A DNA stretch of 14,443 bases from Rubripirellula sp. (GTDB taxonomy: Bacteria > Planctomycetota > Planctomycetia > Pirellulales > Pirellulaceae). The position numbers were made by a program, and so were the translations under genes. The notes under the pieces were generated by a model. The model searched no databases. It was given only the letters and a program-made list of their open reading frames with translations, and had not been told where the DNA came from. The stretch spans positions 1 to 14,443 of the forward strand of contig JARFQX010000246.1 of NCBI GenBank assembly GCA_029287555.1, in the 5' to 3' direction. Shown one piece after another: positions 8,957-14,443 of this stretch; positions within the stretch are counted from its first letter, which is position 1, and every line of letters begins with the position of its first letter.

Positions 8957-8969
8957 TTATTCAGCACGT
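8940..8969. terminator. Perfect 9-bp inverted repeat at the 3' end of the secreted-protein gene, possible terminator
   Basis: ACGTGCTGA at 8940-8948 pairs perfectly with TCAGCACGT at 8961-8969 across a 12-nt loop. The minus-strand stop codon (8957-8959) lies in the loop, so the right arm is made of the last codons of the gene at 8957-9493. There is no long T run on either side (only TTTCC on the plus strand), so intrinsic termination is uncertain. It could instead stabilise a 3' end or serve both convergent transcripts. Confidence 0.4.
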
Positions 8970-9493
8970 TTCCATTCATGATGAATGTCGGGTCGGTCTT
9001 CGCCTCCAATCTGGATGTCTGTTTCGTCAATAGCAATTGTGTCGCCATCGTCTTTCGCGACCCAGATATCAGTCTCTTTAAGCTCCTTTCCTTCCGATGA
9101 CCCGACCACACTGGCAATCCACTTGCCGTTCTCTTTGGATAAGGTTGCAACCATTTGGCTACCAGTTGAACTGAAGTGGTAACGTTTGATTCTCTTCTCT
9201 AAGGGATCCCATGTTGCGATCCAAGTTCCTGTTGCCGCACCGAAACTCCACCTACACGTGATGACCGTTCCTCCGAGATCCCACTGAGTTTCTGCGCGTC
9301 CAACAATCTTCTCGCCTTTTTCCCCAAGCCCGGGAACGTCATCTCCCAACGTTCCTTCGCCTGTCCAAGTACCGACAGAGAATTCGCCATACTCTCTGAG
9401 CTCTTGCGCGGCTGATTGGTTTGGCTCTTGCGAGTTGGAAACGCTCGCTGCTCCAATCGCAACGAAAGCCACAATCGCAAAAAAACTTCTCAT
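8957..9493 (-). CDS. Small secreted beta-rich protein, possibly DUF1579-like
   Basis: The predicted protein has 178 residues. The start at 9493 is chosen over the longer frame because MRSFFAIVAFVAIGAASVS is a good signal peptide (short positive start, about 15 hydrophobic residues, small residues before the likely cleavage region near residues 18-21) and a Shine-Dalgarno sits 7 nt upstream. The mature part is rich in beta-strand-like alternation with regularly spaced Trp and Gly: GTWTGEGT, a PGLGEKGEK segment, CRWSFG, TWDPLEKRIKRYHF, and an end in EWKRAE. This resembles the lipocalin-like DUF1579 pattern of planctomycete secreted proteins, which begin with a GTW-containing strand and carry a WDP.EKRI-type strand. 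That assignment comes from memory of the pattern, not a search. No enzymatic residues are obvious. Export to the periplasm is likely and the function is unknown. It stands alone, with no neighbour on its strand within about 500 bp downstream. Confidence 0.8.
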   Translation of the reverse strand: MRSFFAIVAFVAIGAASVSNSQEPNQSAAQELREYGEFSVGTWTGEGTLGDDVPGLGEKGEKIVGRAETQWDLGGTVITCRWSFGAATGTWIATWDPLEKRIKRYHFSSTGSQMVATLSKENGKWIASVVGSSEGKELKETDIWVAKDDGDTIAIDETDIQIGGEDRPDIHHEWKRAE

Positions 9494-9890
9494 GGTTGGT
9501 CTCCAACAACAAAATCGAGAGAGGCAAAGATGTTCTTCGTCGAACGCAACAGACGATTGTATCACAGATCACGAAACGGCTCTGCGAGCCAAACTGCCCT
9601 ATCTCTCGCATACTCGGGCGATTACGGTGAACGCGTCAGTTGCGGACACGGCCCTTCGACGCCGCGGTGATTCTGGCCGAAGCTTCAAAGAGCGGTGCGC
9701 GCGCCGCGAAAGCCGCAAATTGGAGATTCGAACCAAACGCAGTTCTCTAGCGATGCCTGCCCCCTCGGTGGCAACACCGGTCGCCATGAACTTCCAAACT
9801 GGCCGATCTCTGGCACTCAGATTACACCGACGGCCAGGGGAGTCTGCTAGACATTGCCCGAGCTTTAGCTATTACTAGCCAAGAGTGAAC
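9494..9890. other. Intergenic spacer upstream of the secreted-protein gene
   Basis: No credible gene is visible. The plus-strand open frames here start antisense to the signal-peptide region and have no family signature. The first part must hold the promoter of the minus-strand gene, but I could not find a convincing -35/-10 pair; a TACAAT hexamer on the minus strand at 9556-9561 has no matching -35. A small hairpin, CGGTG-GCAA-CACCG, lies at 9766-9779 with a GNRA-type loop. Confidence 0.4.
9501..9504 (-). promoter_or_regulatory. Shine-Dalgarno supporting the 9493 start
   Basis: On the minus strand the sequence reads GGAGACCAACCATG. GGAG lies 7 nt before the ATG at 9493, which favours that start over the in-frame ATG at 9565. 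Confidence 0.6.
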
Positions 9891-9983
9891 GACCGCCGAC
9901 GCATTCTTCCGAGATTCTGGTCCCGGCATTGGCGATCTGTGCGTCGAATCAGTTTCGCTACGGCGCGGAAGCCGATGCAACCG
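9891..9983 (+). repeat. Dispersed intergenic repeat, copy B (right-hand part only)
   Basis: It aligns without gaps to 8754-8846 of copy A with about 64 of 93 identities, including ATTCTGGTCC (9914-9923) and an almost identical block from CGCTACG to CGATGCAACCG at the right end. Some blocks are closer to copy C (GGTCCC). The left half, with the CCGCTTCGGT hairpin, is absent, so the copy is truncated or eroded. The internal stem at TTTCGC / GCGGAA is kept: the one change from copy A turns a C-G pair into a U-G wobble. Confidence 0.65.
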
Positions 9984-10269
9984 CCAGCACGAAGGACACG
10001 CGGAAATCCGCGTCGGTCGTAAACACTTCCGGAAGAGACGACGATGCGGGATGTCGATGCAAAAAGGCCTCGCTTGCGAAGATGACGCATGATCGCAGTC
10101 TTTTCTCCTGCAAGGAGGCCTTTAAGACACGTGATTGTCGCCGCGAAAGGTTTCGACGAGACGTTGCTTTGTTCCAAATCGCGGAATTCCATTTGACGAT
10201 GCCGCATCAAGACGCAGCATTCCCGAGCGCGTACCCGACAGTTTTGAAACCTTCTCTCATCGCGTTCGG
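9984..10269. other. Intergenic spacer downstream of the kinase-TPR gene
   Basis: No gene is supported in this 286-bp stretch. A minus-strand open frame crosses it but continues into repeat copy B and the terminator-like stem, and has no recognisable domain. The one clear element is the stem-loop at 10063-10123. Confidence 0.5.
10061..10123 (-). terminator. Terminator-like stem-loop downstream of the kinase-TPR gene
   Basis: The arms 10063-10077 and 10110-10123 form 14 base pairs with a single bulged G at 10072: AAAGGCCTC pairs with GAGGCCTTT, and CTTGC with GCAAG. The loop is 32 nt. On the minus strand the second arm runs into a five-T tract (10061-10065 read as AAAAA on the plus strand), as expected of an intrinsic terminator. 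It lies about 150 nt past the stop codon at 10270. The loop is longer than usual for such terminators. Confidence 0.5.
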
Positions 10270-13200
10270 TCAATCGGAGGCGCTACTTGCCGTCCCCGCG
10301 TTAAAGTTGTCGTCGCCGTGGATTAATTCGTTGGCCTCGGCATAGAGAACTTTGGCGACCAGCAGGTCTTGCAGATTTGTTTGCTTGGCTCTGGCATCCA
10401 TTTCGGGCTCCAGTTGCCGGATGATCGTCGCCGCATCGGCGAGAGCCTCGCGGGCCAGTTTGTCTCGCCCCGATTGATGCTGCGCCATCGCCAGCACGAT
10501 TCGGTCAAGGACAATCGCCCGGTCCACAATGGTTTCGAAACCCAGCGATCTCTCGACACACTCGATAGCAGCTTCGGGGTTTCCGGAGCGATGCTCAAAA
10601 AGTCCTTTGCAGGCCCAAAACCAGAAACGATTGGCGTCCCCCGGCGACGGTCCATTGACGGACTCGTTCAAAACCTTCACCGGCAACTCGGAAAGCGTCA
10701 CGACGTCGGGGCGCAAGAGGCAGATCTTGCACGTAACGTCGGCGGCGTGAGCGCTGCTGGTGTTTCGAAACTGCTCCAAAACGCGACGGCAGCAATCCTG
10801 ATAGGCTGCCTCGTCGTCTGCTAACAAGAGGGTCGGCGCCAGACACATCCAGTTGACGGGAGCGTGAGGATCTTCACGGACGGGAATCCACAAATCCTGG
10901 GCAGCCTTATCCCACTGCTGAAGTTGCATGAAGGCGAAGGCACGGAGCCGGTGGATGCGCTGCAGCGTATCTGGAGATTCGTCCGCGGCGCGTGAGAAGT
11001 ATTCAATCGCCTTGTTCCATTCTCCGAACGCCATATGGATTCTTCCGCGAAACTCCTGGAAGATTTCAGGCGGGAAGGATCGCCACCGGGCGCTGGCTTG
11101 ATCCAAGGCCCGCGAACGATCTTCCGCGTTTGCCAGCCGAGCCAGTTCCTGAGTTTCCAGCGTGAGCAAACGCTCGAAACTGTTTTGTGCGTGGGGATGG
11201 CGTGGACCTAGAATCTTCAAGCGGATTTCGAAAGCCTTTTCACGAAGCCTGGCCGATTCGGGGCTTTCGCTGTCCAAGCACTTCTTGGCAAGCGAATCCA
11301 TGATGGGCGCCGACTGAATGCTGTCCTCGCCGTGCTGAATCCTGGCGAGCGCAAGTGCGCGACGAAGAAGCGGTTCTGCTTTTTGGGGATCGTCCTCGGC
11401 GATGGCGTACGCCAGGTTGTGGAGCAACGTGCAATCCTCGATCCCGCTGGCCTGTTTGTGCAATTCCAACGCCCGGCGGTAATGGACTTCGGCCTCTTTG
11501 TGGCGACCCTGGCGGTGAATGGCTCTGGCGATCAGATTCTCCACGGACTTGGAGAATTCCGGATCGGAAATCCGTTGACCAAGCTTCTGGAGCCGACGCG
11601 CCGTCTGCTCACATGATTCGTACATGCCAAGCGAATAGTACACGTGTGCAATCGCATCCATGCCCTCAAGCGTGCTTGGGTCGTTTTCTCCGAGCACTTC
11701 CCGCCGAATGTCCGTCGCGAGCTGGGCGTGCTTGAGTGCCTTGTTGTAATCCCCCAGTCCGTCGAGGACATCGGATAAGTTGTAGTGTATAGCGGCTTTG
11801 ACCAAGGGCTGATCGCCGAAACGGCTTTCAATGTTTTGGGAGGCCCGCTGCACCACTTCCCGCAAGGTGATGTCTTTTTGTGAAGATTCGTACGGGTCGG
11901 CCTGCGCCAACAGATCTTCGTTGAGAAACTTGTTGACCGCTTTCGAAATCGCGGCTTCGGCGAGAGCCTTCTGTGCCTCGCTTTCAGCTCGTTTGGCCTG
12001 TTCGTCGGCGCGCTGCGCTTGTACCGAAGCCGCAGCTTCAGCCTGAACGGCGCGGTTGCGCTCCCAGGTAGCGCGAAAAGCCTGCCACGCGGCGGCCGAC
12101 GCGCCGGACAACAGGGCCGCCGCCACCAAAGACATGGTCACAATCGCCGCTTTGTTTCTGCGAACAAACTTACGCATGCGATAGGCCGCCGACGGGGGAC
12201 ACGCCTCGACGGTCTTGTGCCTCATATAATTCTCGACGTCCTCGGCGAACTTGCTGGCCGTCTCGTAGCGCCGCGATCGATCCTTCTCCAGGGCCTTCAA
12301 CACGATCCAGTCGAGCTCCCCCCGGATCATGCTGCCCAGCCGCGCCGGATCCATGCGACGATTCGCGGCGATGGTTGGAAGTGACCGGCTGCTGCTGACC
12401 TTTGTACTGGGCTTCGACGGCTCTTCCTCGCGGATGATGCGGAGCATCTCGTTCCAGGCGGCGGAGCGCAGCCGCTCACGATCAAACGGCGTCTCTCCCG
12501 TGAGCAGCTCGTATAGCACAACGCCCAGCGAGTAAATGTCGCTACGGGTATCGATGTCCAACTGGTTGCGCTCGGCCTGCTCAGGACTCATGTACTCAAG
12601 CGTCCCGACCACTTGGCCCAACTGCGTGAACATCGTCTTCTCGGTGAGCGTCTGGCTGGTGGCTTTGGCCACGCCGAAGTCGATGATCTTGGGAACAGGT
12701 TGACTATCGTACAACGCAACAAGGATGTTGCTCGGCTTGAGATCGCGGTGGATGATCCCCTTTTGATGCGCATGCTGCGCGGCCTGACAGATTGGGATGA
12801 ACAGCTCCAGTCGTTCTTTGGGCGTCAAGTGCTGCTCGTCGCAGTACTTGGTCACAGGGAGGCCGTTGACCAACTCCATCACGAAGTACGGTAGTCCGCT
12901 CTCCGTGGCCCCCGCGTCGAGCACTTTGGCAATGTTTGGATGATCCATCATCGCCAGCGCCTGCCGCTCGGCTTCGAAGCGGGCGATCACCTGGCGGGTG
13001 TCCATTCCCGGCTTGATGATCTTCAGCGCCACGCGGCGCTTGACCGGCTCTTTTTGCTCCGCCATGTAGACAACGCCCATGCCGCCTTCGCCGATTTGTT
13101 GCAACAGCTTGTAGGGGCCGATCTGGGTTCCGGGCTTTTCGGTGATGGGCTGGGCGATGGTGGGGGAGCCGACCGGAGCGGCTCGGTCGAGCATCCCGCT

Positions 13201-13353
13201 GGTCTCCCTGTGGGCCTTCAACAGCAGTTCTACCTGTTCGCGCAGGACGTTGTCCTCGCCGCAGCTTTCGGAAAGGTGGGCACTCCACTGCTCGGCCGGT
13301 TTCTCCAGAGCCGCCAGGAAGATCGCTCGCACTTGTTGGAAGTCTTTCGACAT
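10270..13353 (-). CDS. Membrane-anchored Ser/Thr protein kinase with TPR sensor region
   Basis: The predicted protein has 1027 residues. The start at 13353 is chosen because MSKDFQQVRAIFLAAL is the usual opening of this family, GAGG lies 5 nt upstream, and the 60 extra upstream codons overlap the sigma gene and lack family features. Kinase motifs are complete: glycine loop GEGGMG (88-93), VALK with Lys111, Glu129 in helix C, HRDLKPSN (202-209, Asp204), DFG (225-227) and SPE (256-258). A juxtamembrane stretch leads to one membrane segment (about 401-424), then an Ala/Glu/Arg-rich coiled coil (about 430-470), then TPR repeats to the end. It should sit in the cytoplasmic membrane with the kinase inside and the TPRs outside, phosphorylating cytoplasmic proteins in response to an extracytoplasmic signal or partner; the topology is inferred. 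It lies 82 nt behind the ECF sigma gene in the same direction, and the sigma factor is a natural candidate substrate. Its last 180 residues match the end of the STAND-WD40 protein. Confidence 0.95.
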   Translation of the reverse strand: MSKDFQQVRAIFLAALEKPAEQWSAHLSESCGEDNVLREQVELLLKAHRETSGMLDRAAPVGSPTIAQPITEKPGTQIGPYKLLQQIGEGGMGVVYMAEQKEPVKRRVALKIIKPGMDTRQVIARFEAERQALAMMDHPNIAKVLDAGATESGLPYFVMELVNGLPVTKYCDEQHLTPKERLELFIPICQAAQHAHQKGIIHRDLKPSNILVALYDSQPVPKIIDFGVAKATSQTLTEKTMFTQLGQVVGTLEYMSPEQAERNQLDIDTRSDIYSLGVVLYELLTGETPFDRERLRSAAWNEMLRIIREEEPSKPSTKVSSSRSLPTIAANRRMDPARLGSMIRGELDWIVLKALEKDRSRRYETASKFAEDVENYMRHKTVEACPPSAAYRMRKFVRRNKAAIVTMSLVAAALLSGASAAAWQAFRATWERNRAVQAEAAASVQAQRADEQAKRAESEAQKALAEAAISKAVNKFLNEDLLAQADPYESSQKDITLREVVQRASQNIESRFGDQPLVKAAIHYNLSDVLDGLGDYNKALKHAQLATDIRREVLGENDPSTLEGMDAIAHVYYSLGMYESCEQTARRLQKLGQRISDPEFSKSVENLIARAIHRQGRHKEAEVHYRRALELHKQASGIEDCTLLHNLAYAIAEDDPQKAEPLLRRALALARIQHGEDSIQSAPIMDSLAKKCLDSESPESARLREKAFEIRLKILGPRHPHAQNSFERLLTLETQELARLANAEDRSRALDQASARWRSFPPEIFQEFRGRIHMAFGEWNKAIEYFSRAADESPDTLQRIHRLRAFAFMQLQQWDKAAQDLWIPVREDPHAPVNWMCLAPTLLLADDEAAYQDCCRRVLEQFRNTSSAHAADVTCKICLLRPDVVTLSELPVKVLNESVNGPSPGDANRFWFWACKGLFEHRSGNPEAAIECVERSLGFETIVDRAIVLDRIVLAMAQHQSGRDKLAREALADAATIIRQLEPEMDARAKQTNLQDLLVAKVLYAEANELIHGDDNFNAGTASSASD

Positions 13354-13358
13354 GACAG

Positions 13359-13362
13359 CCTC
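13359..13362 (-). promoter_or_regulatory. Shine-Dalgarno supporting the 13353 start of the kinase
   Basis: The minus strand reads GTGAGGCTGTCATG, placing GAGG 5 nt before the ATG. This decides against the longer open frame that starts at 13533 inside the sigma gene. Confidence 0.6.
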
Positions 13363-13435
13363 ACCGAATACGTTTCGTCTCCAAGAACAATGCGGATTTC
13401 GCCTGTCCCAATTCTCACGCCGAAAGAGATTTCTT

Positions 13436-14011
13436 TCATTTCTCGGCAGACCGCTTGGCTTGCCCCATTTCGCTGTGGAGCCAGGCTCGGGCGAAAGACC
13501 AATGACGATAAGCAGTTGCGGAAGATATCCCAAGGGTCGCGGCAGCCTGTTTCACGTCGAGCCCGGCGAAGTAGTGAAGCTCGACCAGCTTCGCGCTAAG
13601 CGCATCGTTCTCCGCCAATTCCTGCAACATTTCATTCAGGAGGAGCAAGTCATCGCGGGTGGCCTGGGCTACAGGGCCGGCTTCTTCCAGCGTGACACGT
13701 TGCCAGTCTCCGCCCCGCTTCTCAGCGTTCTTACGGCGGGCATCGTCCACGAGAATCCGGCGCATGGCCCGGGCCGCGGCGGCAAAGAAATGGCCACTGG
13801 AATCCCAGTGCTGAGCCTTGTCGACATCCACCAGCCTGATGTAGGCATCATGCACGAGTGCGGTCGCCTGCAGCGTCTGCCCCGGCTTCTCACTCGCCAG
13901 CTTGGCAGCCGCCAATTTCCTTAGCTCGTCATAGACGAGCGGCAGCAACTGCTCCGCTGCTGACTTATCGCCCTGTTCAATCTGTGAGAGTATCTGCGTA
14001 ACTTCCGTCAT
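13436..14011 (-). CDS. ECF-type RNA polymerase sigma factor (planctomycete/verrucomicrobial TIGR02999-like family)
   Basis: The predicted protein has 191 residues, a normal length for the family. The start MTEVTQIL is the typical opening of these sigma factors. Region 2 runs about 10-100 (TALVHDAYIRLV, then HFFAAAARAMRRILVDDAR, with a basic ARRKNAEKRGG segment). Region 4 runs about 125-185, with LVELHYFAGLDVKQAAATLG and the recognition helix around ISSATAYRHWSFARAWL. It should direct RNA polymerase to a set of stress- or signal-dependent promoters. No anti-sigma factor gene is visible. The gene 82 nt downstream encodes a kinase, so phosphorylation may replace anti-sigma control, as known for EcfP and PknT of Vibrio. 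No clear Shine-Dalgarno precedes the ATG. The target promoters cannot be told from this window. Confidence 0.95.
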   Translation of the reverse strand: MTEVTQILSQIEQGDKSAAEQLLPLVYDELRKLAAAKLASEKPGQTLQATALVHDAYIRLVDVDKAQHWDSSGHFFAAAARAMRRILVDDARRKNAEKRGGDWQRVTLEEAGPVAQATRDDLLLLNEMLQELAENDALSAKLVELHYFAGLDVKQAAATLGISSATAYRHWSFARAWLHSEMGQAKRSAEK

Positions 14012-14056
14012 GAAGACCAGAATAACGCCGAAATCAGCGAGGTTCCATGCTTGGCT

Positions 14057-14104
14057 GCGCCTCTTGCCTGCTCGTCATCTGACCGCATGACGGCTGAGAG
14101 GCGC
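14057..14104 (-). promoter_or_regulatory. Nested inverted repeat in the sigma factor leader
   Basis: GCGCCTCT at 14057-14064 pairs perfectly with AGAGGCGC at 14097-14104, and two more pairs are possible as G-U wobbles in RNA. Inside it, CGTCAT at 14073-14078 pairs perfectly with ATGACG at 14087-14092 around an 8-nt loop. The structure would lie in the leader RNA, or near the promoter, 46 nt before the sigma ATG. It could be an operator, a leader structure or a terminator of something upstream. No function can be assigned from sequence alone. Confidence 0.4.
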
Positions 14105-14197
14105 GTGATCGTCGGCCAAAAGCGGGGTGCCCAAACGTCAATAGCCAAACCGCAGAGGTCGCCACACCTCCTCCAATTTCGCTCCCTGCTGCGGCGC

Positions 14198-14362
14198 GGC
14201 GGCTGGACCAGCTTCACGCACGAAGAAATTCCGCCCCGCCGCTTCGGTGCCCAGACCGATGCAGATTAGCGAATTCAGCGCAGTCTTCCCAGTTTCCGGT
14301 CCCAGCTTTCGAGAAAACTGCAGCGAGCCAATTTTTCGAACTCCAGGCGGGCGATGCAACCG
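14198..14362 (+). repeat. Dispersed intergenic repeat, copy C
   Basis: It aligns without gaps to copy A over the full 165 nt (about 67% identity by hand count). The hairpin of copy A is kept at 14241-14262 as GCTTCGGT / ACCGATGC with one T-T mismatch and a GCCCAG loop. The internal TTCCGC stem of copies A and B is lost. The minus-strand frame that stays open across copies A and B meets a stop codon here. It sits upstream of the sigma gene, while copies A and B lie downstream of genes. Confidence 0.7.
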
Positions 14363-14443
14363 AGGGGAGCTGCGTGAGATTGGGATTAGCCACCGAGTGC
14401 GCCGAGGTCACAGAGCATGGGTGAAGCGATCAACATCGTAGCC

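Larger units (their letters stand above)
14012..14443. other. Leader and upstream region of the sigma-kinase unit
   Basis: This 432-bp stretch has no supported gene. It must contain the promoter of the minus-strand unit; a TTGACG hexamer occurs on the minus strand around 14140 but no convincing -10 follows at the right distance. It holds a nested inverted repeat (14057-14104) and repeat copy C (14198-14362). An ATG at 14417 followed by eight open codons to the window end could begin a plus-strand gene, but nine codons are too few to judge. Confidence 0.5.

Noticed and set aside
9494..9565. Longer start for the secreted protein
   Set aside because: The 24 extra residues would bury the signal peptide; the ATG at 9493 has GGAG 7 nt upstream.
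9660..9720. Possible fourth repeat copy (GATTCTGGCCGAAGCTTC and following bases)
   Set aside because: It matches the repeat only with several gaps and lacks the conserved right end.
9435..9878. 147-residue plus-strand open frame
   Set aside because: It begins antisense to the secreted protein's signal peptide and has no recognisable domain, with composition of non-coding sequence.
10105..10117. Small hairpin CTCC-TGCAA-GGAG
   Set aside because: It competes with the longer 14-pair stem at 10063-10123, which is stronger and has the T tract.
9875..10273. 132-residue minus-strand open frame
   Set aside because: It runs through the terminator-like stem and repeat copy B; the only similarity is to another repeat copy.
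13354..13533. Longer start for the minus-strand kinase
   Set aside because: It overlaps the sigma gene by about 100 bp and lacks a ribosome site; MSKDF at 13353 has one and matches the family opening.
14008..14217. 69-residue minus-strand open frame whose stop overlaps the sigma start (ATGA)
   Set aside because: The overlap suggests coupling, but its start lies inside repeat copy C and the peptide has no family resemblance.
14417..14443. Possible start of a plus-strand gene at the window end
   Set aside because: GAGG lies 9 nt upstream and nine codons are open, but that is too short to support a gene.

Overview
The window looks like a piece of a Planctomycete chromosome, probably Pirellulaceae or Rhodopirellula-like. 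This rests on gene content: Hanks-type Ser/Thr kinases fused to large repeat domains, a giant STAND-WD40-TPR protein carrying modules typical of planctomycete proteins, and an ECF sigma factor of the planctomycete/verrucomicrobial type next to a kinase-TPR gene. No 16S rRNA or other taxonomic marker is present, so the assignment is an inference. I see no tRNA, rRNA, CRISPR array, transposase or phage gene.

Layout. Positions 1-8620 (+) hold a two-gene, probably co-transcribed unit. The first gene is a kinase cut by the window start, continuing into three Rossmann-like domains (TIR-like, DUF4062-like, TIR-like). After 19 nt comes a protein of about 2073 residues: nSTAND1-type NTPase, coiled coil, one membrane segment, about 14 WD40 blades, TPRs, two beta-sandwich-like modules and a C-terminal TPR module. 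Positions 8621-10269 are mostly non-coding. They hold one small secreted-protein gene (8957-9493, -), two copies of a diverged dispersed repeat and two strong hairpins. Positions 10270-14011 (-) hold a second signalling unit: an ECF sigma factor followed after 82 nt by a membrane-anchored kinase with a TPR sensor region. Positions 14012-14443 hold the sigma gene's leader, with a nested inverted repeat, and a third copy of the dispersed repeat.

How the genes may work together. The two signalling units point towards each other. The giant + strand protein and the - strand kinase end in the same roughly 180-residue TPR-like module, so they share a building block. The kinase/TIR/DUF4062 protein beside the STAND-WD40 protein has the composition of NTP-dependent sensing or conflict systems, but both TIR-like domains seem to lack the catalytic glutamate, which favours scaffolding or signalling over NAD cleavage. 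The sigma-kinase pair fits a route in which a kinase senses outside the cytoplasm and controls an ECF sigma factor. The intergenic repeat (copies at 8682-8846, 9891-9983 and 14198-14362) is the least explained structure here: two copies align without gaps over 165 nt, and a hairpin is retained.
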